In this document: positions 35,882-45,073 of the stretch, piece by piece | Position numbering within the stretch: position 1 is the stretch's first letter | Layout: the number at the start of each line of letters is the position of its first letter | Made by a program: the position numbers and the translations under genes | Assembly: GCF_007859765.1 (NCBI RefSeq) | Contig: NZ_SIHJ01000002.1 | Span: 434,001 to 498,000, forward strand | Reading direction: 5' to 3' | From: Posidoniimonas corsicana | GTDB lineage: Bacteria > Planctomycetota > Planctomycetia > Pirellulales > Lacipirellulaceae | DNA length: 64,000 nt | Notes under the pieces: model-generated | Databases searched by the model: none | What the model saw: only the letters and a program-made list of their open reading frames with translations | What the model was told of the DNA's origin: nothing

Positions 35882-37162
35882 TTAGGTCCAATCTTGAGTC
35901 AGCTGGAATCGTGCGCGGCGGGGCGAGGCGGCCGCCAGGAGTAGCAGCAGCGTCGCCGCGGCGTGCTCGGGCACGCCAACACCGGCGAGCCCGTGAGCAA
36001 CGGCGGCGCCCATCGCCGGGTCGAGCCGGTTTAGCACCGCCCAGTCGGAAAGGTCGGTGAGGCCGTCGAAGTTGAGGTCGCCGCGGGAGTAGCGGTCCGC
36101 CACGCCGCCACCGCCCCGGACGAGCCAGTTGTCGAGGAACGCGGTCACGTCGTCGGTGGCCGCGGGACCGGCGCCGTCTCCCGCCACTACGCCATCCTGA
36201 TTGACATCGCCCAGCACGCCGTTGGGAGGCGGCACCTCCAGCCCCCGCACCGTGCCGTCGAGCCCCGCTTCAAATGGGTCGACGCCGAGGTGCCACAGCG
36301 CCGTGGCGGCAACATCGCGCAGCGTGCCCTGGCCGAGGCTTACGCCGTCGGCGACGCTGGGCCCACTCACAATGAACGGGACCTCCCAGTTCGGCAGGCC
36401 TTGGTCGGCGGTGTGCGCGAACGATCCGGGCGCGGCGCCGTGGTCGGCGGTGACGATCACTAACCAATCTTCCTCTCCGTTGACCACGCCCGGGCGCGCG
36501 CTGACCGTGGCCATGACATCGCCGATCAGTCCGTCAACCACCTCGATTGCAGCAAGGTGCGCCTCGCTGCCCCACGAGTGGCTGTGCCCCGCGGAGTCGA
36601 CCTGATCGAAGTGCAGAAAGACGGCATCTGGATCGCCGTTTTGGATCAGCGCAACCGCGTCGTTGCGGACGGCGATGTCCTGGTGATCAATAGGACCCGA
36701 GTCGTAGCCGAACTCTAGGTCCGCGTACGCGTCCGGCGAGATAAAGGTGTTGATCGGCGTCCAGTTGACCAGCGAGGCTGTGTAGAGGCTGGCGTCAGCC
36801 TGCTTCGCGTGCTGGAAGAAGTGCGGGTAGGATTCGAAGTCCGACCCCGCGAAGCTGTTGTCGGAGACGCCGTGGTGCGTGGCTGAAACACCGGTGAGGA
36901 TTGTGGACCAGTTCACACCGCTGGCGCCGTAGGGCGCTGGCGGGTTGTCAACCAATGCCCCTTCGTTGAGGAAGTCGTACCGCACGCCGCCCAGCGACGC
37001 TAACGCGTCCATCGCGGGCGTGTCCGCCTGGGTGATGTACTGCCCGCCCGCGCCGTCGACTCCGATCACCAGCACCTTGTTCGTCGCCCCCAAGGAGCAC
37101 GCGGCGCCAGCCAAGACCACCAGCGAGGCGTAAATCGCAGATCGCATCCAGGTAACTTTCAT
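35882..37162 (-). CDS. Secreted alkaline-phosphatase-superfamily phosphodiesterase with dockerin and degenerate PEP-CTERM
   Basis: A 426-residue exported hydrolase. ATG 37162 has AAGAGG seven bases upstream and begins a signal peptide ending near SLGA. The NPP/phosphopentomutase-type metal sites are visible: VLVIGVDGAGG, the nucleophile region SGVNWSTILTGVSATHHGV, FDQVDSAGHSHSW and VTADHGAAPG. Then come dockerin-like repeats (GDVNQDGVVAGD, RGDLNFDGLTDLSDW). The tail has VPEH instead of PEP, an Ala/Leu helix and PRRAR, plus an extra 9 residues. It probably cleaves phosphodiesters or phosphonate esters. It lies 13 bases downstream of nothing conserved and reads towards the metallophosphoesterase gene. 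Confidence 0.87.
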   Translation of the reverse strand: MKVTWMRSAIYASLVVLAGAACSLGATNKVLVIGVDGAGGQYITQADTPAMDALASLGGVRYDFLNEGALVDNPPAPYGASGVNWSTILTGVSATHHGVSDNSFAGSDFESYPHFFQHAKQADASLYTASLVNWTPINTFISPDAYADLEFGYDSGPIDHQDIAVRNDAVALIQNGDPDAVFLHFDQVDSAGHSHSWGSEAHLAAIEVVDGLIGDVMATVSARPGVVNGEEDWLVIVTADHGAAPGSFAHTADQGLPNWEVPFIVSGPSVADGVSLGQGTLRDVAATALWHLGVDPFEAGLDGTVRGLEVPPPNGVLGDVNQDGVVAGDGAGPAATDDVTAFLDNWLVRGGGGVADRYSRGDLNFDGLTDLSDWAVLNRLDPAMGAAVAHGLAGVGVPEHAAATLLLLLAAASPRRARFQLTQDWT

Positions 37163-37199
37163 CAAGCCTCTTCACACTGCGTCGGGCCGTCGACGGGGT

Positions 37200-38324
37200 C
37201 TAACGGCGATCGGCGCCGCCCGTGGTGATGACCTGGCCGGCCCGGCTCCCCATGTCGCTCCACACCTGCGGGTCGGTGCTCTCGACAACGGCCTGGACGT
37301 GACCGTCCACAAACACCATCTGCACAACGCCGCTGTGTTCGCTCCCGAAGCTCAGCTGCAGAGACTGGCACTCGGTCGAGGCGGCTGTGCGGCAGATGCG
37401 TTGGTTGTCCGCCGAACTTGACTGCAGGTTCATGCCAACCCCAGTGGAGCCGAGGAACTCAGAGGGGTCGCTAAAGTCGTTTGCACTGCCGCTGATCGTG
37501 GTGTCGATGTCGTCGCTGCCGCCGTACCAGTGATCTTTCCGGTCGCCCTCGCGGGCTTCCTTCGCCTGCCCCAACTGCTCAACGGTGGTGAAGTCGGACA
37601 CCGCCTCGCCGGCCAGCGCCGTCTTGGAGGTGCCGTCGATGACCTTCCGTAGCGCGATCGAGCCGCCCTTGCGGTCCTCCTGGTGGTGCACGCCGACCAG
37701 CACGCCATCGGCCCCTTCGTAGAGCGGCGGCGCATCGGGAGAGCGTTTGCCGCGGATCCAGTAGGTCGGGTACTGCGACTGGATCAGGCCAGACGCGACG
37801 CCGATGTACGAACCCGGCACGCGGTTGTTGACAACCCAGCTAACCGCCGAGAGGTCGTACAGGTGCTCGGGAAGACCCATCGATGGACAGCGGTAGACCG
37901 GGATGACGGTCTCGCAAAGAACCATGTTCTGGTACTTCTCACCGAGCGACGCGACATCTTCGTAGGCGCCGGGGTGGGCCCACTGGAAGTTGCCGTTGTC
38001 GTCCTCGCCGATCTGGAGGTAGCTGAACATCGACCCCTCCTCGAGGTACGGCAGGATGAACGCGCTCCACGCGCTCCCCTCGCCCAGGTAGGTGCCGGGC
38101 GGAAGAACGCCACGGCTGGACTCATAGTTCAGGCAGGCGAGGCCGATCTGCTTCAGGTTGTTGCTGCACTGCGACCGGCGAGCGGCCTCCCGCGCGGCCT
38201 GCACCGCCGGGAGCAGCAGCGCGATCAGCACTCCAATAATCGCGATTACCACCAACAACTCGACCAGCGTGAACGCGGCCCGTTCTCTGTGCGTCGCTCC
38301 CCGCTTGGCGTTTGACAGCTGCAT
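37200..38324 (-). CDS. DUF1559 type II pseudopilin-like protein
   Basis: A 374-residue planctomycete-type protein with a prepilin methylation site, [22 protein letters not shown], here residues about 17-38, cleaved by a prepilin peptidase before the Phe. I choose ATG 38324 because an AAGGAG ribosome-binding site lies upstream; the frame runs further to 38390 without support. The DUF1559 body contains [17 protein letters not shown] and the C-terminal H-x9-DG motif ([12 protein letters not shown]). Such proteins exist in many copies per planctomycete genome; the substrate or assembly is unknown. Confidence 0.93.
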   Translation of the reverse strand: MQLSNAKRGATHRERAAFTLVELLVVIAIIGVLIALLLPAVQAAREAARRSQCSNNLKQIGLACLNYESSRGVLPPGTYLGEGSAWSAFILPYLEEGSMFSYLQIGEDDNGNFQWAHPGAYEDVASLGEKYQNMVLCETVIPVYRCPSMGLPEHLYDLSAVSWVVNNRVPGSYIGVASGLIQSQYPTYWIRGKRSPDAPPLYEGADGVLVGVHHQEDRKGGSIALRKVIDGTSKTALAGEAVSDFTTVEQLGQAKEAREGDRKDHWYGGSDDIDTTISGSANDFSDPSEFLGSTGVGMNLQSSSADNQRICRTAASTECQSLQLSFGSEHSGVVQMVFVDGHVQAVVESTDPQVWSDMGSRAGQVITTGGADRR

Positions 38325-38481
38325 CTCTCTGCTCCTTGATTTCCAACGCCCGTTGCTGGGCGTTGTTGCGAGGTTTCCCGTGTGGAACAAGTCCCTGCGG
38401 GGGTGGCGTGACTCGCGTATTGTCCGCCGCGCCCACTACCGCCGTGAGGACTTGCTGCGCATCCCTGTTGACGCCGCTGAG

Positions 38482-41400
38482 CTAGCCCCGGCGACGGCAT
38501 TGCCCAGCCGTAACCAGCGCCAGCGTCAGCAACCCGGTGGTGGCCGGCTCCGGCGCTGTGCCGCCGCTGATCAGCCGCAGAGCGGCCACGCCGGCGGCGG
38601 GGTTGGCGTTGTTCAAGATCGCCCAGTCTTCCAAGTCGACCACGCCGTTGTAGTTGAAGTCGCCCAGAGCACGGGTCTCCAGGTCGCCTACCAGGCGGCC
38701 CGAGACAACGCCGTCGAACGGGTCAACCGACTCTAGCCGTTTCTCGGACAGCCAGTTCTCGGCGAACAGGCTGGCGTCGGAGGTGGTCACCAGGCCGTCG
38801 CCATCCAGGTCGCCGTCAACCGCGGGCGCGAACGCCTGCGCGTATCCGTTGTCGCGCGGCAGGTGCCACTCACCCCAGTCATTGAGCGAGTTGTCGCCGC
38901 CGCCGGCGACGTTGTCGTTGTCGTTCAGCCCCATGACGAACATCTCCAGGTCGTCCACGACGCCACGGAAGTAGGCGTCCTCGCCGGGGGTGCTGCTGGA
39001 GAAGTTGCGGTCGAGGGTCTCGGGGTCGGTGCGGGCGCCGACGAACAGCGGGCTGTCGTCGAGCGCGGCGATGTTGGTGAACAGGTCGCCCTCGCCGATG
39101 TTCACGACCGTCTCGATCTCGTAGTTGCCGAAGCCGACCGCCTCCGCGACTCCGTTCACGTAGAAGATCGACCCGTTGCCCGGCCCGGCCGGCCGCACGA
39201 CCGCCAGGTGGTACCACTCGTTGTTCACGGGGGCGATGTCGGTCTCGTAGTCGGCGGGCGTCACCATCGGCTCGCCGATCTCCAGCACATCGTCTTCGGT
39301 GCCTTCAACGCCGTCGTCGCCCGGGAGCACTGTGATCTCGATGTCGAACTCACTCGCGTACCGCATCGCGAACTTTCCGTCCTCGTTGATCAGCACGCCG
39401 TGCTGCTGGCTGTCCATGACAATGTGCTGCTCGCCGGCGGCCACATCGGTCGGCTTGACCCACAACTCGAAGCCGCGGTCGTTGATGCGGAAGTAGTTGA
39501 GGGTGCCGCCCGGGTTGACCAGCGACGCCAACGAAGAGGGCGACTGCTCGGGGTAGTTGAGCGCCTCTCCAAAGCCGGTCCGAAGGTACTGGCGGTCGAA
39601 CGCCGTCTGGTTCAGCGCGATGCCCACGCCGCCGTTCCCGTCGGGGCGGTCGGTGGTGTCGGCGTACCGGGGGTAGGAGTTGAAGCGGGCCTTGGCGACC
39701 AGGTCGATCAGTTGGTTCGCGTTCAGCTCTCCTGCGGCGTCGTACGTAACCACGTTGCCCTGGGAATCGGTATTGCTCATTGCTTGACCAACAACAGCGC
39801 CGGGGTCGTCGTCGCCAAAGCCGTAGTCCCGGTCGACAAACGGCGCCGGCCCGGCCGGTTGGGCGTGGCTGACGCTCACCAACGTGAGCGGCGCGAGCAG
39901 TATCATGCACACCGCAACGCCGACGGAAGCCCTCCGCCGAACGGCGCTGGCGGCGAGCCCCAGCAGGGCCAGCAGCCCAGCCCTGGGCTCGGGCGCCGCG
40001 GCGGCTGCCTCGACTCCAGCGCCAAGGCCGTAGTTGCTCCGCCACAGCGCGTAGTCGGCGGCGTCGACCACACCGGCGCTCCCGCCGGACTCATCGCCGT
40101 TGCCGCCCAGGTCCGCGTCGGTGCCCAGGTTGTCCCGCCAGACGGTGTAGTCGGCGGCGTCCACGACTCCATTACCGTTGAAGTCGCCGGGCAGTGAGAC
40201 CGTCAGGTAGCTGACCACCGCGGGGGCAAAGACATCCTCCGAGGACTGATCAAGCACCTGCCCGAATTGATCCTCCTGCACGAACGAGTAGGTCAGCAGC
40301 AGGTCCTCGATCGAACCTGGGCCACCGTACAGCCGCCCTACCGAGAGCGCCTCGCCAGGCCCGATCACGCTCTCGCCGTTGAGAAAAGCCTCAAAGACAA
40401 TCTCGGAGGTGGCCACGATGGTGTCCCACGCGTCGCCAACCCCCGGCCCGCCGGCGTCCACGGCGCGGGCGTCAAGGTTGGTGGCAGCCCAGTCTGCCGG
40501 GTCCAGGCTGCCGCTTTCGCTGGTCACCGAGTAGCCGGTCAGCACCACAGGCTCGTCGCTCACCGAGACAAGCATCGCCTCGCCGGTCGTTGCGTTCACG
40601 CGCAGCTCGAGCGTGGCAGGGGGCGGCGGCGGGATGAAGCGGGTGATCGTACCAACGTGCCGCTCCCGGAAGGGCGTCACTGGGGGGATGTAGTTGTCGG
40701 TATTGACCACCCAGCCCTCAGGGCCGTCCTGAGAGTAGACGGCTTCGCCGGAGTCGGGATCTTCGTCGATCGGCGGCCCCAGCGTGACACTCTCAAAGTC
40801 TTCGAAGAAGAGCGAGCCTGTATTGCCGGCGACGCCGACGTTGTCGATGGCCCACCACCAGTCATTGGTGGCGTTGAACAGGTTGAAGCCAAGCTGCATC
40901 GTGGTCGCCGCCCCCGCGTCCGGCAGGCTGATGCTGATCATCTCGTTGGGCGCATCGTCCTTAAAGTCCGGACTGGTCTGATCGGAGCTCCAACGGAACA
41001 CCTCGGTCGGCACGCCGTCGTAGAACACCTGCAGGCTGGCGCCCTGAGTGTCTTCGTCACGCCAGCTCGACGCGAACGACAAGCTGAGCGATGTCGAGTC
41101 CACGCCGGAAATATTTATCGCCGGGCTGCGGAGCTGGCTGTTGAAGGTGGTCGTGCCGCCGGGACCGCCGATGTCGTCCCACTCGTCCGGGTCGGCGATC
41201 GCCACGACGCCGGTCCCCAGCGTGAACAGCTGGCGTTCCTGGCCGCCGGCGACCTCGGACCACCACTCCCGATCGGCGAAGGACCACTCCTCCCACTCGG
41301 TGACGCCAACCCCGTCGCTGAGGCGTTGCGCCTGGGCGGTCGGCGCTGACGACCCGACGGCCGCCAGCACGATCAACGCCGCGAGCAGCCTGCCCGCACC

Positions 41401-42864
41401 GCGGCGGCGGACGAGCACTCCGGCGACCGCCAGTGACAGCACCGCGGCGGCGCCCGGCTCCGGGGCCGCGGTCCCGGAAAGCATCTGCACGAATGCGCCG
41501 GCGCCGAGGGCGGCGTCGAACTCGCGGCGGAACGTGACGAAGTCCGTGGCGTTCAGCCTGCCGTCATCGTTGAGGTCGCCCTTCAGGTAGGCCTGGGCGG
41601 TGGTCAGGTCCGAAAGGTCGGCCTGATCGGTGATCGAAGTAAACTCGGTCCAGTCGCCGGAGTCGACCTGACCGTCGAAATTCAGATCAAGGAACGCGAA
41701 CGCCTGGCCGCCATTGCCGACGAACTCGACCAGCCCAGCTATCTGGTCATCGTTGCCCTCTAGGAGGTAAATGAAGCTGATATCGCTGTTCTCTTCGAAG
41801 TACCGCAGCCAGACGTCGGCGCCAAAACTGATGCTGCCGCCGTTGGCGAGGGTGGCGTTGTCCAGGTGGACCTCGCTGAGGTCGTTGATCTGCCCGCCGA
41901 CCTGCGTCGCCTGGATCCAGTCCGGGTCGGTAGCCGACAGGAACGTCGCTTGCCCCTCGTCGAACGCGCCCTCGTCCGAGGTCAGCGAGTAGCCCCGCAG
42001 CTGCACTGCCGAGCCGGTGTTGTTGACGATCGTTACCTCGCCGGTGTCGCGGTCCAGCACCGCCCGCAACACGCCGTCGGCGCCCGGGTTGTCGCCTGTG
42101 TAGACACGCACGTTGTCAACTGCCCACCACCAGTCGTTGTTGCCCTGCAGGCGGAACTCGAACTGCACGCCGGACGCGCCGGCGGGGACCGACTGCAGCG
42201 TGTAGGTCAGGCTCTCGTCGAAAGCCTCGTTCTTGAAGTTCACGTCGGTCGGGACGGAGGTCCAGGTGTCCAGGATCTCGACGTCGCCGGTGTTGTAGCG
42301 GGCGGTGAGTGTTGCGGTCTGCTGGTCTTCGTCGAACCACGACGAGCTGAAGTTGAGCCGCACCGGCTCACTGACGCCGCCGATCGACACCGACGGGGTC
42401 ACCAAGGTTGAGTCAAGAACGCCGTTCTCGGGAAGCAAGTTGTCTTCGATACCTTGATCCGGGTTGCCGAAGTCGTCCCACTCGTCGGGATCGGCGACCG
42501 CAATCGTTCCCACCCCGCTGATAAAGCCGGAGCGTCCCTGGTCGCCGGCGGTTTCAATCCACCACTGCTTGTCGACAAACCGCCAGCCCTCGAACTCCAG
42601 CACGCCGCTCTCGGTGTCGCCTACGGAGGTGGTCAGGTTGACCTCGGTCCACCCAACGGGCCCGCTCGGGCCAACCTCCTGCCACGCCTCGCGGCTGCGT
42701 AGCTCAGACTCGAAGGTCACGGTTGGTTGGAGCGTGACGCCCTCGAAGTCCTCCGACAAGAGATCGACTGCGCCGGCATGGCTGCAGGCCAACCCGGCCG
42801 CCGCGCAGGCCGCCGATCGCAGAAGATTCTTTACGCGCTGCGGAAACATGGGGGCGATGTTCAT
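38482..42864 (-). CDS. Three PEP-CTERM proteins fused in one frame (LamG, dockerin, lamin-tail-like domains)
   Basis: A 1460-residue frame from ATG 42864 (a longer start at 42933 is unsupported). Unit A (to about 41395): signal peptide, beta-sandwich with NDWWWAVDNV, lamin-tail-like segment, dockerins, then APEP (41455-41463), helix and VRRR. Unit B (about 41395-39930) opens with a signal-like LLAALIVLAAVGSS..AQAQ, has NDWWWAIDNV, dockerins and a second APEP (39985-39993) with VRRR. Unit C opens with an internal ATG at 39906 (MILLAPLTLVSVSHAQ), carries a LamG domain, dockerins and a terminal APEP helix RRRG. Internal sorting signals followed by new signal peptides, all without stops, are very unusual. 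Unit B lacks the first part of its sandwich domain, which hints at fusion by deletion. Confidence 0.85.
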   Translation of the reverse strand: MNIAPMFPQRVKNLLRSAACAAAGLACSHAGAVDLLSEDFEGVTLQPTVTFESELRSREAWQEVGPSGPVGWTEVNLTTSVGDTESGVLEFEGWRFVDKQWWIETAGDQGRSGFISGVGTIAVADPDEWDDFGNPDQGIEDNLLPENGVLDSTLVTPSVSIGGVSEPVRLNFSSSWFDEDQQTATLTARYNTGDVEILDTWTSVPTDVNFKNEAFDESLTYTLQSVPAGASGVQFEFRLQGNNDWWWAVDNVRVYTGDNPGADGVLRAVLDRDTGEVTIVNNTGSAVQLRGYSLTSDEGAFDEGQATFLSATDPDWIQATQVGGQINDLSEVHLDNATLANGGSISFGADVWLRYFEENSDISFIYLLEGNDDQIAGLVEFVGNGGQAFAFLDLNFDGQVDSGDWTEFTSITDQADLSDLTTAQAYLKGDLNDDGRLNATDFVTFRREFDAALGAGAFVQMLSGTAAPEPGAAAVLSLAVAGVLVRRRGAGRLLAALIVLAAVGSSAPTAQAQRLSDGVGVTEWEEWSFADREWWSEVAGGQERQLFTLGTGVVAIADPDEWDDIGGPGGTTTFNSQLRSPAINISGVDSTSLSLSFASSWRDEDTQGASLQVFYDGVPTEVFRWSSDQTSPDFKDDAPNEMISISLPDAGAATTMQLGFNLFNATNDWWWAIDNVGVAGNTGSLFFEDFESVTLGPPIDEDPDSGEAVYSQDGPEGWVVNTDNYIPPVTPFRERHVGTITRFIPPPPPATLELRVNATTGEAMLVSVSDEPVVLTGYSVTSESGSLDPADWAATNLDARAVDAGGPGVGDAWDTIVATSEIVFEAFLNGESVIGPGEALSVGRLYGGPGSIEDLLLTYSFVQEDQFGQVLDQSSEDVFAPAVVSYLTVSLPGDFNGNGVVDAADYTVWRDNLGTDADLGGNGDESGGSAGVVDAADYALWRSNYGLGAGVEAAAAAPEPRAGLLALLGLAASAVRRRASVGVAVCMILLAPLTLVSVSHAQPAGPAPFVDRDYGFGDDDPGAVVGQAMSNTDSQGNVVTYDAAGELNANQLIDLVAKARFNSYPRYADTTDRPDGNGGVGIALNQTAFDRQYLRTGFGEALNYPEQSPSSLASLVNPGGTLNYFRINDRGFELWVKPTDVAAGEQHIVMDSQQHGVLINEDGKFAMRYASEFDIEITVLPGDDGVEGTEDDVLEIGEPMVTPADYETDIAPVNNEWYHLAVVRPAGPGNGSIFYVNGVAEAVGFGNYEIETVVNIGEGDLFTNIAALDDSPLFVGARTDPETLDRNFSSSTPGEDAYFRGVVDDLEMFVMGLNDNDNVAGGGDNSLNDWGEWHLPRDNGYAQAFAPAVDGDLDGDGLVTTSDASLFAENWLSEKRLESVDPFDGVVSGRLVGDLETRALGDFNYNGVVDLEDWAILNNANPAAGVAALRLISGGTAPEPATTGLLTLALVTAGQCRRRG

Positions 42865-42994
42865 GATGGCTGTGATGGAGCGTCTGGTGGGATGAATAGC
42901 GGTCAAGCAACAGGCTCGCGATACGCCGTGCATCGTGCGGTGCCTACGACACGGTGGTCCGTCTCACACGTGACTTGCTTGGGGAATCTAAACA

Positions 42995-43028
42995 GGGCCC
43001 CGCCGCCAACCGGCTGGCGGCGGGGCCC
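42995..43028 (-). terminator. Strong hairpin terminator after the 43-44.7 kb PEP-CTERM gene
   Basis: A perfect 14-bp stem (GGGCCCCGCCGCCA with its complement) around a 6-base loop, 19 bases downstream of the stop codon. On the minus strand it is followed by TGTTTA, only a modest U-run. Confidence 0.75.
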
Positions 43029-43047
43029 GTAAGCTAGGCGCCTCGAC

Positions 43048-44700
43048 CTAAGCCATGCGGCGGGTGAACACGCCCGCAGCAGTCAGGGCAGCGACAATCA
43101 GAGCAGCCGACGCGGGCTCGGGGATGACGCCGGAGCGGACCTGGACGTTGTCGATGGCCCACCACCAGTCGTCGTTGCCGATGTAGCTGAACTCGAATTC
43201 AACGCTCGAGTAGCCGGTCGTATCGACAACCAGCAGCACGTCCTCGTTGACAGCACTGGCGTGGTAGTCGTCCGACGAGCTGTCGCTGACCCAGCGGAGC
43301 AGCTCCAGCGGAGTGCCGTCCAGGTAGGCCGTAAGGGCAACCTCCTGGTTGTCCTCTGGTCGCCAGCTGGAGTCAAAGTCGAGCGAGATGAAGGTCTCGC
43401 CGGACACGTCGATCGCCGGGGTTCGCATCACAGTGGTCAGGTCGCCGGAGTCGCCGGGGTCGCCGATGTCGTCCCACTCGTCGCCGTCGGCGACGGCTAC
43501 CGCGCCGGAGGCCTTGGTGAACTCGCTGCGGGTCGAGCCGCCGACCTCAGCCCAGAAGTCCTTATCCGTGACGCTCCACTGCTCCCACTCTAGGACGCCG
43601 TAGGCGTCGTCGCCGCCGCCGGCGCCGGGTGTGCCCGTGTTGTCGGTGCTCCAGCCCGCGGGGAAGCTGTGCGAGTACGCGTTCTCCACGCCCTGGGTGG
43701 CGTAATCAACGCCCAGGATGCTGGTGACGCCCGTCGACTCGGTCGTGACGTTGGCGCCGGGCGCAAGCCGCTCGTTGACGCTGTCGCCAAGCGCGACGCC
43801 CTCAAAGTCTTCAAACAACACCTGACCCTGACCGCCGGTGAGGTCGTTGACCTCAACATTGTCGATCGCCCACCACCAGTCATTGGCGCCGTTGGCCAGC
43901 TTGAAGGTCAGCGTGGCGCTGGTGACGCCCGCCGGGGCGACGAATGCCGGGCCCGACCCGTCGGCCGGCAGGTTCTCGTCCGGGGCGTCGGCCTTGAAGC
44001 CGCCGCTGGCGCTGTCGGAGTTCCAGTCGATCACCGGCCCGGTGACGCCGTTGTCGTAGGTGACAAACACCTCGACGGCCTGGTTATTGAGGTTGACGTA
44101 GGTGTCGCCCAACGCGGCGTCGTCGAATGCCTCCGGGCGCCAGCTCGAGTCGAATCCAACGCCGTGCACGGCGCCGGCGCTGACCGGGAATGAAGCGGTC
44201 GTCAGCGCAGTGCTGTAGTAGCCGCCGTTCACTGCGTCGTTCTGGCTGCCGAGGTCGAAATACTCGTCCGGGTCGGCCACGGCGACCGTGCCCGAGGCGT
44301 TGCTCGTGGCGCCGAACATTGAGCGATCCTGGTCGCCGGCCGCGGTCGACCAGAAGTCAAGATTGGCAAAATTCCAGCCGTCCCACTCGTCCACGCCGTA
44401 GTCGGCCAGGCCGGTGCCGGCCACGCCGGTCGTGACGGTCGGGGCGCCCAGGTAGGTGCTGACCGCGTTGTCACGCGTCCAGCCTGCGGGGCCGACGCTG
44501 CTCCACACGCCGGGGATCGACGAGGTGCCGGGCTCCGTCGCGACGTTCTCGGAGATCGACGTGCCGATCCGCTCATTGGTGCTCTCCCCAAGGGTCACGC
44601 CCTCAAAATCTTCGAAGAACAGCACCTTACCATACTGGGCGCCTGCGCTGCCGGCTAGCAACAGGCCGCCCAACAAGCCGCCCGCGACAATTCTCAACAT
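43048..44700 (-). CDS. PEP-CTERM protein with two tandem beta-sandwich domains
   Basis: A 550-residue exported protein; ATG 44700 has GGGGGAG upstream and begins a signal peptide (RIVAGGLLGGLLLAGSAGA). It holds two copies of one domain, each opening with LFFEDFEGV(T/A)LG, containing a DE-x-x-DLG/DEWDDIG motif and closing with (N/D)DWWWAIDNV. The same domain recurs in the large gene immediately downstream. The fold is probably a concanavalin/MAM-like jelly roll, judged from the final aromatic motif. The C terminus is IPEP, a hydrophobic helix and FTRRMA. It is not a dockerin protein. Likely an exosortase substrate on the cell surface. Confidence 0.88.
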   Translation of the reverse strand: MLRIVAGGLLGGLLLAGSAGAQYGKVLFFEDFEGVTLGESTNERIGTSISENVATEPGTSSIPGVWSSVGPAGWTRDNAVSTYLGAPTVTTGVAGTGLADYGVDEWDGWNFANLDFWSTAAGDQDRSMFGATSNASGTVAVADPDEYFDLGSQNDAVNGGYYSTALTTASFPVSAGAVHGVGFDSSWRPEAFDDAALGDTYVNLNNQAVEVFVTYDNGVTGPVIDWNSDSASGGFKADAPDENLPADGSGPAFVAPAGVTSATLTFKLANGANDWWWAIDNVEVNDLTGGQGQVLFEDFEGVALGDSVNERLAPGANVTTESTGVTSILGVDYATQGVENAYSHSFPAGWSTDNTGTPGAGGGDDAYGVLEWEQWSVTDKDFWAEVGGSTRSEFTKASGAVAVADGDEWDDIGDPGDSGDLTTVMRTPAIDVSGETFISLDFDSSWRPEDNQEVALTAYLDGTPLELLRWVSDSSSDDYHASAVNEDVLLVVDTTGYSSVEFEFSYIGNDDWWWAIDNVQVRSGVIPEPASAALIVAALTAAGVFTRRMA

Positions 44701-45073
44701 GACTCGTCTCCCCCAAAGATGCGGAACCAACGGGAATCAAGAAATCGCGGCGCGACCAACACGCCGCTCGACTGAGCTGAACGAGCCGAGATCTTCAGCG
44801 GCAAGTGTGAAGAATTGGTGTTGGTCAATGCACGAAATCAGTTAATCGCGGGTCGCGGCGCCCCGCGCAACCCATTCGCTTGACCCCCTGCGCACGGACG
44901 CCGATGTTTTGACCTCACGCGGCGCGGCGCCCACTTCGGACCGAGCGCCTCCGCTAACTCGAGCGGTCGAGCTTTCGTCAAGCCTTTTGCGCACCGAACC
45001 TTTTCTTCACGCGGCGATCGTGTTTAAGATTCGTGCTTTCGTGGCAGCAACGGCTCCATCAGGGGATTCACGA
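44701..45073. other. Divergent intergenic region upstream of the phosphonate degradation genes
   Basis: 373 bases between the PEP-CTERM gene (minus) and the PhnZ-like gene (plus). Should contain the phosphonate operon promoter. A plus-strand frame continues from 44909 into the PhnZ-like gene, but residues before the GTG at 45074 do not look like the family. I found no clear Pho box or regulator palindrome. Confidence 0.4.
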
